A stretch of 64,000 bases of DNA from Burkholderiales bacterium (GCA_019749945.1 JAIEPF010000006.1:1-64000), one strand, 5' to 3'; shown: positions 46,762 through 55,519, numbered from the stretch's first letter. Program-made: numbers and translations. The notes: generated from the letters alone by a model not told the origin.

Positions 46762-47874
46762 ATGAGCAATCTGGCGCAAATGCTGGAAGCGTCAGGCGCG
46801 AGTGTTGAGGCCGAGGACGATTTTGACGCCATCAATGCGCTGATGCGTGAAAAGGGCTGGAGCGACGGCCTGCCCGTCGTGCCGCCGACCGAAGCACGCG
46901 TTGCGGCGATGCTCGAATACTGCGATCGTCCCTGGGACCAGCCCATCGCGAAAATCCCGCCGCGCTGGGGCGAGGCGACACCCTTGCGGCTCGCCGCCAA
47001 CGCGGTGATGGCGGGCTGCCAGCCGCGTTATTTCCCGCTCTACATGCTGGCGATCGAGGCGATGTGCGAGGAGCCGCTCAACCTCTACGGCGTGCAGGCG
47101 ACGACGCATCTCTGCGCGCCGCTGGTGATCGTCAACGGTCCGGTCGCGCGCGAGCTCGACATCAACTGCGGCCACAATGCCTTCGGCCCGGGACACCAGG
47201 CCAACGCCAGCATCGGCCGTGCGATCCGGCTGGCGCTGGTCAACATCGGCGGCGCGATTCCGGCGCTGGGCGACATGTCGACCTTCGGCTCTCCCGCCAA
47301 GTACAGTTATCTGGTGGCCGAGAATGAAGCCGAAAGCCCCTGGGAGCCCTTGCACGTCGAACGCGGCCTGCCGCGGGAGGCGAGCGCGGTGACGGTGATC
47401 GGCGCCGAGTGTCCGCATAACGTCAACGACCATGAAAGCCTGAGCCCCGAGGGCGTGCTGACGACGATCGCCGGCACCATGGGCATTGCCGGCGTCAACG
47501 ACATTTATTACCAGTCACATCCGCTGGTGATCATGGGGCCGGAACACGCGAAGATGGCGGCCGCCGGATTCAGCAAAAGCGAGGCGAAGAAGTTCATCCA
47601 GCAGCGCGCGCATGTCGCCGTCGGCAAACTGTCGCGGGAAAACATCGATCGCCGTGTCAGGATCACCTTCAAGGAGCGGCTGCCCAATCCCAAACCGGAG
47701 GATGTGATTTATGCGGTGCAGCGTCCAGAAGACCTGCTGATTGCGGTGATCGGCGGGGCGGGCAAACATTCCGCCTATGTGCCGACCTTCGGCGCGACCA
47801 AGCCGGTGACCCGTGCGCTGAAAACGGCGGACGGCAAACTGGCGAAATCGGTGGAGGATTTCCGGCGGCGGTGA
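46762..47874 (+). CDS. UGSC-associated partner protein 3, unknown function
   Basis: Third member of the partner family, with 370 residues. It has GWSDGLPVVPPTEARV, NAVMAGCQPRYFPLYM (Cys86), VIVNGPVARELDINCG, FGPGHQANASIGRAIRL and HPLVIMGPEHAKMA. It is slightly longer than the other two at both ends. The start ATG (MSNLAQMLEASG) has only a weak ribosome binding site. It is separated from selenoprotein 3 by a REP element, so expression may be partly independent. No Bug receptor is attached here. Function is unknown. Confidence 0.75.
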   Translation: MSNLAQMLEASGASVEAEDDFDAINALMREKGWSDGLPVVPPTEARVAAMLEYCDRPWDQPIAKIPPRWGEATPLRLAANAVMAGCQPRYFPLYMLAIEAMCEEPLNLYGVQATTHLCAPLVIVNGPVARELDINCGHNAFGPGHQANASIGRAIRLALVNIGGAIPALGDMSTFGSPAKYSYLVAENEAESPWEPLHVERGLPREASAVTVIGAECPHNVNDHESLSPEGVLTTIAGTMGIAGVNDIYYQSHPLVIMGPEHAKMAAAGFSKSEAKKFIQQRAHVAVGKLSRENIDRRVRITFKERLPNPKPEDVIYAVQRPEDLLIAVIGGAGKHSAYVPTFGATKPVTRALKTADGKLAKSVEDFRRR

Positions 47875-47913
47875 GCGGTTGCAGGCGACCGCTCCGCTGA
47901 CACGGCGGTGTTC

Positions 47914-48315
47914 ATGGCGACTCCCGCGCAAGGCATAGCCCGGCTGGGATTCCGTACCTGGTATGAACGCCAGCTGATCGAAAGCCATGTGTATTTCATC
48001 ACCGGTTTCCTGTGTGCGGTGCTGATCATGGCTTTGATGGAGGATCTCAATCTGCGAAAGCCGGAACCGCTGTCGCTGGCCTCCCTGGCGATGATGGTCG
48101 CGGCCTTGCTGCTCGGCGCCGTCGCCATGTACCGTTACCTGCGCATGTTGAGTCGGGCCGAAATGCTGGCGGAGCAATGCGTGTGTCCCGGCTGCACCGT
48201 CTACGGTTTGATCCAGGTGCTCGAAACGGGGGTTGTCGAGGCCGATGAGCGTTCGCAGTGGATGCGGGTGTCGTGCAAAAAATGCGACCGGCAGTGGCGT
48301 GTGGAGTCGATATAA
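47914..48315 (+). CDS. Membrane protein with C-terminal zinc ribbon, unknown function
   Basis: 133 residues. Two transmembrane helices (VYFITGFLCAVLIMALM, SLAMMVAALLLGAVAMY) are followed by a cytosolic four-Cys cluster: CPGC (91, 94) and CKKC (121, 124), a likely zinc ribbon. I do not recognise the family. A GTG at 47908 would add two residues. It lies 39 bp after partner 3 and may be its last operon member. Confidence 0.65.
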   Translation: MATPAQGIARLGFRTWYERQLIESHVYFITGFLCAVLIMALMEDLNLRKPEPLSLASLAMMVAALLLGAVAMYRYLRMLSRAEMLAEQCVCPGCTVYGLIQVLETGVVEADERSQWMRVSCKKCDRQWRVESI

Positions 48316-48320
48316 ATTAC

Positions 48321-48339
48321 TTTAAAAACAATAAGTTAT
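48321..48339 (+). promoter_or_regulatory. Recurring A/T-rich intergenic motif, copy 1
   Basis: TTTAAAAACAATAAGTTAT in the spacer ahead of the exported-protein gene at 48446. Copies with 17 and 15 matches of 19 lie at 57114 and 49741. It may be a binding site or promoter element of unknown regulator. Confidence 0.4.
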
Positions 48340-48445
48340 GACATCCCCGCGGGTGTGTGTCCGACCCCGCCTTGACACTGCCTGCCGTACGGCGGTTTGA
48401 TGAGGGCTCAGGCGGCATTACTGCCCTGCACCGGGCCCTACTTCC

Positions 48446-49060
48446 ATGTTCAATATGCAGCGCGTCAGGCGAGGTGTCTTCATCACCCTGCTGCTGGCAA
48501 CGGCGGCGGTGCCGGCGCATGCCGCCGATCCGCTGACCTTGTACCTGTTGAAGATGCTGCGCGACCAGATGGCCAGCTCGGTGCTGGAATCCGCTGTCAG
48601 CAACATGCCGCCCGCGGCTGCGAAGCAGTCTCCGCCATCGGCGCTGGCCGGTGTATATGGCGTCAGCGAAGAGCAGCTGCGCATGCTGGTGGACGCCGGC
48701 TTTGTGCATCTGAGCGCGACGCAGCGCGCTGAAATTCATGCCAGCCTGATGCATCTGCTCGCCGATCCGAAAAACGCGCTGGCGCGTCCGCTGATCATCG
48801 AGGAGCTCGCATTGAAGGCGTCTGCGGTTCGCGGCGCGCACGAACGTCTGTCTGCGCTGACTGCCGCCGAGAAACGTGCGATTGCCGCGGATGCGCGCGC
48901 CGAATATGAGCGTCTGCCGGAGCAGGAACGCGGGCAGATGCTGCAACTGCTGCAGGCGGGCGTGGCGCCGATACCGCGCGACCTGAACGAGCTGATACTG
49001 GCTGAATTCAGCGCCGTGCAGCAGGTGGCCGGGGCGTCGGTCGTCCCGGTGCCGCAGTAG
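48446..49060 (+). CDS. Exported helical protein of unknown function
   Basis: 204 residues. The signal peptide (RRGVFITLLLATAAVPAHAA) is followed by an Ala/Leu/Glu-rich, mostly helical body with no motif that I recognise. Repeated ERLSALTAAEKRAI and EYERLPEQERGQML patterns suggest coiled coils. It stands alone between the zinc-ribbon protein and the bactofilin on the opposite strand. Confidence 0.6.
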   Translation: MFNMQRVRRGVFITLLLATAAVPAHAADPLTLYLLKMLRDQMASSVLESAVSNMPPAAAKQSPPSALAGVYGVSEEQLRMLVDAGFVHLSATQRAEIHASLMHLLADPKNALARPLIIEELALKASAVRGAHERLSALTAAEKRAIAADARAEYERLPEQERGQMLQLLQAGVAPIPRDLNELILAEFSAVQQVAGASVVPVPQ

Positions 49061-49082
49061 CCGGGCAAGCACCCCCGGTCGT

Positions 49083-49637
49083 TTACACCGGGGCCGATTT
49101 CAGCATCGGTTGCGTCGCGCGCAGCGGTCGCGCCTCGGTGCGATCGATGCGGGCAACATCACCGGTGATTTCCGCGCCTTCCTCGATCTTGATCTTGCCG
49201 TAGCGGATTTTTCCCGATACGCGTCCGGTGGCATGGATGATCAACTGATCGCGCGCAGTCAGTTCGCCATCGAAGCGGCCGTGGATTTCGGCGATGTCGA
49301 TGCTGACCGTGCCGTTGAACACACCGTGTTCGGCGATCTGCACGACACGGCTGTCCATCGAGGCTTCGACGGTGCCTTCGACCACCAGCGTGTCGCAGTC
49401 GGTGATCTCCGCCCCCTTCAGCTTGATGTCGGGGCCGACGATCAATTTGCTGCCGACCTCCGATTTCGCGCGTTCCGGCGTCTGCGAGTTTTCGGGGCGG
49501 GTGGCGGCCGCGGTCGGCACTGCAGGCTTGGTGGAGCCGTCATGCGGCTGGCCCAGTGCGCCCAGGGCGGGGGTCACGTTGACGTTGCGGGGAGCGGGGG
49601 TGTCTTCGCGTTTTTTGAAAAACGAATCTCGATTCAT
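49083..49637 (-). CDS. Bactofilin-family cytoskeletal protein
   Basis: The central DUF583 beta-helix domain reads LIVGPDIKLKGAEITDCDTLVVEG through GKIRYGKIKIEEGAEITGDV, flanked by disordered ends. Bactofilins polymerise without nucleotide and position cell-wall or surface structures. It is 184 residues long. The start ATG gives MNRDSFFKKRED with AGGAGG upstream, which rules out the longer reading from 49679. Confidence 0.9.
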   Translation of the reverse strand: MNRDSFFKKREDTPAPRNVNVTPALGALGQPHDGSTKPAVPTAAATRPENSQTPERAKSEVGSKLIVGPDIKLKGAEITDCDTLVVEGTVEASMDSRVVQIAEHGVFNGTVSIDIAEIHGRFDGELTARDQLIIHATGRVSGKIRYGKIKIEEGAEITGDVARIDRTEARPLRATQPMLKSAPV

Positions 49638-49740
49638 GATGGAGCCTCCTGGTATTGGCACGCCCGGTGCTGGACGCATGGAAAATCAACGATTTGCAAC
49701 GCTGATTACATAAGCAACATCAGGGCCAGAAAAAAATACC

Positions 49741-49759
49741 AATAAAAACATAAAGTTAT
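49741..49759 (+). promoter_or_regulatory. Recurring A/T-rich intergenic motif, copy 2
   Basis: AATAAAAACATAAAGTTAT, 15 of 19 matches to the copy at 48321. It lies 104 bp upstream of the bactofilin start in the opposite orientation. Confidence 0.35.
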
Positions 49760-49916
49760 ATATTTTTTCCGGGCGCAGGCCAGGATTCTGGCCGAAATGC
49801 GTCGTTGCCCGGAGACGGGGATTGCGGGCCATCACTTAACACGCTGTTTATAAGGATTGTTTCAGGTCGTTGCGGAACGACGTGCCAAAACCGGCAATGG
49901 CATTTGCCGGCAAAAA

Positions 49917-49955
49917 AAACGCGGCGGGCGAGGTTGCTGACTCGCCGCCGCGTTT
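49917..49955 (-). terminator. Terminator of the small gene at 50049
   Basis: A strong GC stem (CGCGGCGGGCGAG and CTCGCCGCCGCG, one bulge) read on the minus strand is followed by a T-rich run. A second 8-bp hairpin (GCGGCACC and GGTGCCGC) lies at 49961-49980. Apart from these hairpins and the A/T-rich motif, the 411 bp between the bactofilin start (49637) and 50049 hold no gene. Confidence 0.7.
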
Positions 49956-50048
49956 GCTCAGCGGCACCGGGAGGTGCCGCAATGGTCAGGGGGAGGAGGA
50001 GCCCCTGGCCGCAGTCGCGGCATCTGCAGCCGCGGAGCTACGCTCAGA

Positions 50049-50252
50049 TCAGTTGTGTTTGATGCCGGGTTTCAGGAACAGGGAGGCACCGATTTGCTCG
50101 ATTTTGTGCGTGACCCAGAGGATGGCATCGACGATCGCGTCAGCATCCTGCATCGCGTTGATCGCTGCCTGGCGCTCGATGCTGCTCATCGGCAGGGCAT
50201 TAAGCTTGTCATAAATGACTGAGCCAAATTTGACTTGAGAATTGCTGTTCAT
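50049..50252 (-). CDS. Small protein of unknown function, 67 residues
   Basis: The frame begins MNSNSQVKFGSVIYDKLNALP and ends LFLKPGIKHN. AAGG lies upstream of the ATG and a strong terminator follows the stop, so this looks like a real monocistronic gene. The middle (SSIERQAAINAMQDADAIVDAILWV) is predicted helical. I recognise no family. A start further upstream (50390) would overlap the LysR promoter region and lacks a ribosome binding site. Confidence 0.6.
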   Translation of the reverse strand: MNSNSQVKFGSVIYDKLNALPMSSIERQAAINAMQDADAIVDAILWVTHKIEQIGASLFLKPGIKHN

Positions 50253-50424
50253 GATATTTACCTTAACCTTTCTGGTTGTTCGCCGTCCCGGCGTTGAGGT
50301 CTCACTGCCATATAACTCAATGAGTTCGGACTGAAGTATAGACCCGGGGAGGGGGTGTTTGTTGCATCGCACCACCTGATAGTTTGTCAAGAGTCGGTTA
50401 AGTTATGCTAAGCTGAATACCATT

Positions 50425-51393
50425 ATGACCCAGCGCCTGCCCCCCCTGAACGCCTTGAAGGCTTTTGAAGCCGCGGCCCGCCATTTAAGCGTGAAAAAAG
50501 CCGCGGTTGAACTCAATGTGACCCCCGCCGCGGTCAGCCACCAGATCCGCACCCTGGAGGAATATCTCAACGTCCAGCTGTTCCACCGCTATAACCGGGC
50601 GCTGGAACTGACGGATGCGGCGCGGGCCTGCCTGCCCAAGCTGCGTGAGGGTTTCGATTGCCTGGCACAGGCCGTCGACCGGCTGCGCACGCATACCAGC
50701 GGCGGCATGCTGACCGTCAGTGCGGCGCCGTCGTTTGCCGCGCGCTGGCTGATGCCGCGGCTGCACCGCTTCATTGCCGCGCACCACGAGATCGATGTGC
50801 GGATTTCAGCGCGCATGCGCCGCGCCAGCGTTGACGGCAAGGCCGATGTCGCGGAACGCGCCACCATCGAGAGCTGGCTGGATGATTCGGATGTGGCGAT
50901 CCTCTACGGACACGGCCATTATCCGGATCTCGATGTCTACAAGCTGCTGCCGCTGGCGATCACGCCGATCTGCAGTCCGCAGGCGCTGACCGGCGAACAC
51001 CCGCTGCGCACGCCCGAGGATCTGAAGCACCACATGCTGCTGCATGACGACACCGGCGAGATGTACGACGGTGAGTCGTTCTGGGATGTCTGGCTGAAAG
51101 CGGCCGGTGTCAAGGGCATCGATGCCAAGCGCGGCGCGCGGTTCAGCCATGCCGTGCTGGCGTTTGAAGCCGCGATGGATGCCGTCGGCGTGGTGGCGTC
51201 GATGCCGGCGCTGGCGGCCGAGGATATCGCCGCCGGGCGGCTGGTGATGCCGTTTGCGCTCAGGGTTCCGCTGCAGTCGGCGTATTACCTGGTGTGCGAA
51301 CCGCACGCCAAAACACGACCTGCGGTGGCGGCCTTCCGCGACTGGCTGATCGCCGAGGCGGTGAAGGACGCGGCCGTCGTTGCACCGACCTGA
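50425..51393 (+). CDS. LysR-family regulator, GcvA-like
   Basis: 322 residues with the GcvA-type N-terminus LPPLNALKAFEAAARHLSVKKAAVELNVTPAAVSHQI and an effector-binding domain. It ends exactly where the convergent MFS gene ends. The two may be functionally linked, although convergent order gives no shared promoter. Target genes cannot be told from the sequence. Confidence 0.88.
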   Translation: MTQRLPPLNALKAFEAAARHLSVKKAAVELNVTPAAVSHQIRTLEEYLNVQLFHRYNRALELTDAARACLPKLREGFDCLAQAVDRLRTHTSGGMLTVSAAPSFAARWLMPRLHRFIAAHHEIDVRISARMRRASVDGKADVAERATIESWLDDSDVAILYGHGHYPDLDVYKLLPLAITPICSPQALTGEHPLRTPEDLKHHMLLHDDTGEMYDGESFWDVWLKAAGVKGIDAKRGARFSHAVLAFEAAMDAVGVVASMPALAAEDIAAGRLVMPFALRVPLQSAYYLVCEPHAKTRPAVAAFRDWLIAEAVKDAAVVAPT

Positions 51394-52605
51394 TCAGGCG
51401 GGTTTGGCGACGGCCCGGTCGATCTGACGGTCATCGACCGGCAGGTTGAGCAGGGCGGCAACGATGCCCATGCCGATGGTCAGCAGCCACATGATCATGT
51501 ACGAACCGGTGGCGTCGAACACATAGCCGCCGATCCATACGCCGGCAAAACTGCCGACCTGGTGGAACAGGAAGGCGATGCCGGTCAGCGTCGACAGGTA
51601 TTTGACGCCGAACACATGTGCGATCAGGCCGCCGGTCAAAGGCACGGTGCCCAGCCAGAGGAAACCGATGGCCGCGGAAAACAGGTATACCGTCAGCGGC
51701 GTCACCGGCAGCAGGATGAAGATCGCGATGACGACCGAGCGCGTGAAATAGAGCAGCGACAGCAGGTATTTCTTGGTGTGCCGCCCGCCGAGCCAGCCCC
51801 AGGCATAACTGCCGATCATGTTGAAAAAACCGATCAGCGCGAGCCCGATCATGCCGGTCTCGGGCGTCATTTTCTGATCGACCAGGTAGGCCGGGAAATG
51901 CACGGCGATGAACAGCAGCTGGAAGCCGCAGACCGTGTAGGCGGTGCATAACAGCAGAAAGCCGCGGTGGGCAAAAGCCTCGCGCAGCGCTTCACGGGCC
52001 GATTGTTTGAACAGTGTGGCGGCCTGGGCGCTCTTGTCTTCGACCAGCGCGCTCGACAGCGGAATGATCACCAGCACGGTGAAGGCGAGGATCACCAGCG
52101 CCTGCATCCAGCCGACCTGGTTGATCAGCCACTGGCCATAGGGCAGCAGCGCGAACTGGCCGAACGATCCTGCGGCGCCGGCGATGCCGAGTGCGACGCT
52201 GCGTTTTTCCGGCGGGAAGGCGCGACCGATGACGCCGAACACGATGGAGAAGCCGCTGCAGCCGAGCGATGCGCCGATCAGCAGACCGGCGCTCAGGGTC
52301 AGTTCCAGGCCCGTACCCGATACCGACATCAGGCAGAGGCCCAGCGCGTAACACAGTGCACCACCGACCAGCACGCGCGCGGTGCCGAACTTGTCGGCGA
52401 TCAGGCCGGTGATCGGCTGCGAAATGCCATAGAGCAGGTTCTGGATGGCGATGGCGAAGGCGAAGGTCTCGCGGCCGATGCCGAGATCGGCGGTCATCGG
52501 CTGCAGGTAGAGGCCGAAGTTGTGGCGCACGCCGAGCGCGATGGTGAGAATCATGCCGCCGCAGAACAGCACCGTTGCGGGAGTGCGCCAGTTGGAAGTC
52601 TTCAT
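51394..52605 (-). CDS. Major facilitator superfamily transporter
   Basis: 403 residues with about twelve helices. The MFS motif A variant is GLIADKFGTARVLVGG after helix 2, and GGRHTKKYLL lies in the central loop. The start (ATVLFCGGMILTIALGVRHNFGLYLQPM) resembles the oxalate/formate antiporter-like group of MFS carriers of organic anions. The substrate is unknown. The start ATG gives MKTSNWRTPATV. Confidence 0.87.
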   Translation of the reverse strand: MKTSNWRTPATVLFCGGMILTIALGVRHNFGLYLQPMTADLGIGRETFAFAIAIQNLLYGISQPITGLIADKFGTARVLVGGALCYALGLCLMSVSGTGLELTLSAGLLIGASLGCSGFSIVFGVIGRAFPPEKRSVALGIAGAAGSFGQFALLPYGQWLINQVGWMQALVILAFTVLVIIPLSSALVEDKSAQAATLFKQSAREALREAFAHRGFLLLCTAYTVCGFQLLFIAVHFPAYLVDQKMTPETGMIGLALIGFFNMIGSYAWGWLGGRHTKKYLLSLLYFTRSVVIAIFILLPVTPLTVYLFSAAIGFLWLGTVPLTGGLIAHVFGVKYLSTLTGIAFLFHQVGSFAGVWIGGYVFDATGSYMIMWLLTIGMGIVAALLNLPVDDRQIDRAVAKPA

Positions 52606-52733
52606 CGGGGCTTTACCAGGAAAAAGCGCGGCAAAGAGCGGATTTTATCGGAAAGCCGCCGGCATCATCCGGCTGCGCTGTCTTTTGAGACGGCATGCCC
52701 CGTCTTTCCGGTAAAATGCGCGGCTTGCCGAAT

Positions 52734-52810
52734 CGGGGTGTGGCGCAGTCCGGTAGCGCAGGGCGTTTGGGACGCCAAGGTCGCAGGTTCGAATCCTGCC
52801 ACCCCGACCA
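52734..52810 (+). tRNA. tRNA-Pro (anticodon TGG)
   Basis: A 77-nt cloverleaf with acceptor CGGGGTG pairing CACCCCG, anticodon loop TTTGGGA giving TGG, T-arm GCAGGTTCGAATCCTGC and an encoded CCA. A TAAAAT -10-like box lies 17 nt upstream. Confidence 0.97.
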
Positions 52811-52858
52811 GCAAATCCGTTTTTTGTGTTTTTTTATTGGTGTTTCCCGCATCCGATC

Positions 52859-53158
52859 ATGTCGTTTGTCATCGCGCTGGGCGCGTTTCTCGGTTTTATC
52901 GCACCACAGAATCCGCTGCTGGCACTGTCGGTGCTGGCTGCGGTGTTGTTTGCCAAGGGCATTTTTGATGTGCGCTACAGCCACCTGCAGCTGTTCAAGC
53001 GGCCTTCACCTTTTTTGCACTATTGCAAGAACCTGATGGAGCGCGACGAGGAGATCTCGGGCGCCGGATTCAGCTACATGCTGCAACTGGTGATCTTCGG
53101 CATGCTCGCCGGTGGCGGCATGTACTTGCTGGTGCGTTTCCTGCGCGCAGGAATGTAA
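52859..53158 (+). CDS. Small membrane protein of unknown function
   Basis: 99 residues with hydrophobic segments at both ends ([15 protein letters not shown] then [17 protein letters not shown], and [19 protein letters not shown]) around a charged middle ([14 protein letters not shown]). No family is recognised. The chosen ATG lacks a clear ribosome binding site; an upstream reading from 52826 would begin close to the tRNA-Pro end. It converges on yhhQ. Confidence 0.55.
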   Translation: MSFVIALGAFLGFIAPQNPLLALSVLAAVLFAKGIFDVRYSHLQLFKRPSPFLHYCKNLMERDEEISGAGFSYMLQLVIFGMLAGGGMYLLVRFLRAGM

Positions 53159-53174
53159 ACGACCCCGATCCGGG

Positions 53175-53891
53175 TTATTTCAGCGCGAACGGGCTGAAGT
53201 TGGTGTCGCGGTCGTAATAATCCTCGTTCTCCGCCCGCTTCAGGAAATTCACGATTTTGTAGGTCAACGGGGTGAACACCACCTCGACGCCGACCTTGGT
53301 CAGGAACTGCGCCAGCATCACCAGCGGCAGCTTGTCGTCGGGGATGATGCCGGCGCCGTAAAACGCCAGTGGGTAGAACAGTGCCGAGTCCACCGCCTCA
53401 CCGGCGATGGTCGAGCCGATGGTGCGTGACCACAACCAGCGCCCTTGCGTTGCCACCTTCATCCGCGCAAGCACATAGGAATTGACGAACTCTCCGCAGA
53501 AATACGCGAACATCGATGCCGCGACAATACGCGGCGTGTTGCCGAAGGCGATTTCGTAGGCGCCCTGGTGTGACCAGAACGGCGCCGGCGGCAGCGCGAC
53601 GACGATGGTGGTCATCAGCGAGGCGAATCCGAGCCCGGCGAATCCGGCCCAGATCACCCGCCGCGCGCGGGCATAACCGTAGACCTCGGTGAGGATGTCG
53701 CCAAACACATACGAGATCGGGAAAAACAGCACGCCGGCGCCGAAGGTGACCACCCCCAGCAGCGGCAGGTCGAGCTGCGCGATTTTCGCCGGACCGATCA
53801 GGTTGGAGCAGATCAGTATGGTGACGAAGGCCGCCATCACGAATTCGTAATAGCGGTAGTTGCGCTGGGTGGTCATTGAAGAAAAAGGCAT
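53175..53891 (-). CDS. yhhQ: Queuosine precursor transporter YhhQ family
   Basis: DUF165 membrane protein of 238 residues that would import a 7-deazaguanine precursor for queuosine in tRNA. About six helices. Family stretches are LLGVVTFGAGVLFFPISYVFGDILTEVYGYARARRV (given in parts: FFPISYVFGDILTEVYGY) and GEAVDSALFYPLAFYG. The first ATG abuts a palindromic repeat; an internal ATG at 53876 (MTTQRNYRYYEF) is an equally likely start. Confidence 0.87.
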   Translation of the reverse strand: MPFSSMTTQRNYRYYEFVMAAFVTILICSNLIGPAKIAQLDLPLLGVVTFGAGVLFFPISYVFGDILTEVYGYARARRVIWAGFAGLGFASLMTTIVVALPPAPFWSHQGAYEIAFGNTPRIVAASMFAYFCGEFVNSYVLARMKVATQGRWLWSRTIGSTIAGEAVDSALFYPLAFYGAGIIPDDKLPLVMLAQFLTKVGVEVVFTPLTYKIVNFLKRAENEDYYDRDTNFSPFALK

Positions 53892-54022
53892 TTAGCCACA
53901 GAGGACACAGAGATCACAGAGAAAACCAAGGGGGGGGTGTCATTAAGCACATGATTTGGAACTCATTCCAAGGTTTTTGCTTTTCTGCTTTCCTCTGTGT
54001 GCTCTGTGAACTCTGTGGCTAA
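53892..54022. repeat. Long palindromic element with TTAGCCACAGAG ends
   Basis: A perfect 12-bp terminal inverted repeat (TTAGCCACAGAG and CTCTGTGGCTAA) extends inwards as tandem CACAGAG-type units on the left and CTCTGTG units on the right. Total length is 131 bp without a coding frame. It looks like a MITE-like or REP-like mobile repeat placed between yhhQ and the GST gene. Confidence 0.8.
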
Positions 54023-54036
54023 AGGTTTTGGTTCTT

Positions 54037-54657
54037 TCAGGTCAGTGGCGCCGCGCAATGCAACTGGAAGCCCGGGCGGTTTGACACGGTCCTGAACCAG
54101 CGTTCGAAGTGCGGCAGCGCCGGGCGTTCGATCGGCACGTTGAACCAGCGGTGGGCGAGCACGGCGAGCGGGATATCCCCCATCGTGAACTGCGTGCCGG
54201 CGAGATATGCATTGTTTGCCAGATGACTGTCGGCCATCGCCAGATAACCCGCAAGTTTCTGCCGGTTGTCCTCGACCTCCGCCATGTTGCGCTTTTCGGG
54301 CGGAGTCCGGATCAGTATCCAGAACACCGGTTTCATGTGATTCCAAAGTGTGGTGCTGTACCACTCCATCCAGCGGTCGGCATCGGCGGCCGCGCGCGGA
54401 TCAGCGGGGCACAGCGTGCCGAGGCCGTGTTTGCGTGCCAGGTAGCGCACGATGGCATGGGATTCCCACAGCACAAATCCGTCATCGTTGATCAGCGGCA
54501 CCAGGCCGTTCGGGTTCAGCGCCTTGTACTCCGGCGTGTTGTTGACGCCATACTGCATGCCGGCATCGATGCGCTCGAAGGGTATGCCGGCCTCGGCGCA
54601 GCACCACAGCACTTTTTGCACGTTGATCGAATTGCCGCGCCCCCAGATTTTGAGCAT
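54037..54657 (-). CDS. Glutathione S-transferase family protein
   Basis: 206 residues. The N-terminal thioredoxin-like domain (MLKIWGRGNSINVQKVLWCCAEAGIPFERID, with VPLINDDGFVLWESHAIVRYLA as glutathione site) is followed by a helical C-terminal domain. GGAGA lies upstream of the ATG. The substrate is unknown. The palindromic element lies just after its stop. Confidence 0.9.
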   Translation of the reverse strand: MLKIWGRGNSINVQKVLWCCAEAGIPFERIDAGMQYGVNNTPEYKALNPNGLVPLINDDGFVLWESHAIVRYLARKHGLGTLCPADPRAAADADRWMEWYSTTLWNHMKPVFWILIRTPPEKRNMAEVEDNRQKLAGYLAMADSHLANNAYLAGTQFTMGDIPLAVLAHRWFNVPIERPALPHFERWFRTVSNRPGFQLHCAAPLT

Positions 54658-54787
54658 GAGGTTTTCTCCCCGCAGGTTTCATGGATTGGTTCACAGTTTA
54701 GCAGGGCATTCTTTGGCCACGGCAGGATATAATTTTCCCTGGAGTGTAAGGATTTAAACCTCGACGACTACACGGATGGAGGAAGAC

Positions 54788-55456
54788 ATGGGCGGCATGA
54801 TTGAACTGACGGCGGCTGATGGCCACAAATTTTCGGCTTACAGGGCCGAGCCCGCGGGCAAGCCGCGCGGCGGACTGGTGGTGGTGATGGAAATCTTCGG
54901 TGTCAACAGCCATATCCGCGCCGTGGCCGATGGTTATGCCGCCGACGGTTACATGGTCATTGCGCCGGCGATGTTCGACCGTGTGCAGCGCAATTACGAG
55001 TGCGGCTATACCCCGCCCGAGATCGAGGTCAGCCGCGGGCTGATGCAGAAGGCCAGTCTCGATGATGCGATCAAGGACGTGACGGCGGCGGTCAAGGCGG
55101 TGCAGGGCGCAGGCAAGGTCGGCATTGTCGGTTATTGCTGGGGCGGCACGGTGGCCTGGAAATCGGCGGCGGAGGTGGCGGGTCTCGCCTGTTCGGCGCC
55201 GCATTACGGCGGCGGCATTCCCAACCACGCGACGTTGCAGCCGAAATGCCCGGTGATGTTCCACTGGGGCGAAACCGACCAGTCGATCCCGATGGAAGCC
55301 GCGAAAAAAGTGCAGGCGGCGCAACCGCAGGCCGAGCATTATTTTTATCCGGCCGGTCACGGCTTCAACTGCGATCAGCGCGGCTCATTCGATGCTGCCA
55401 GCGCCAAACTGGCGCGTGAACGCACCCTGGCGTTTTTGCGCAAGCATGTCGGATGA
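54788..55456 (+). CDS. Dienelactone hydrolase family protein
   Basis: Alpha/beta hydrolase with a Cys nucleophile. The triad is Cys117 in VGYCWGGTVAW, Asp164 in WGETDQSIP and His191 in AGHGFNCD. Glu35 in VMEIFGVN is the residue that tunes the Cys in this family. It is 222 residues long. I choose the ATG at 54788 because GGAGGA lies 5 nt upstream; an ATG at 54776 would add four residues. There is no chlorocatechol pathway nearby, so the substrate is open. Confidence 0.88.
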   Translation: MGGMIELTAADGHKFSAYRAEPAGKPRGGLVVVMEIFGVNSHIRAVADGYAADGYMVIAPAMFDRVQRNYECGYTPPEIEVSRGLMQKASLDDAIKDVTAAVKAVQGAGKVGIVGYCWGGTVAWKSAAEVAGLACSAPHYGGGIPNHATLQPKCPVMFHWGETDQSIPMEAAKKVQAAQPQAEHYFYPAGHGFNCDQRGSFDAASAKLARERTLAFLRKHVG

Positions 55457-55472
55457 TCCCTGCTGATCACAT

Positions 55473-55502
55473 AAAAAAACCGGCCTCCGCGCCGGTTTTT
55501 TT
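55473..55502. terminator. Bidirectional terminator between dienelactone hydrolase and CoxG genes
   Basis: A symmetrical stem AAAAAAACCGGC and GCCGGTTTTTTT with loop CTCCGC, between two convergent genes. Confidence 0.88.
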
Positions 55503-55519
55503 ATGGCCATGGCTTTTTT

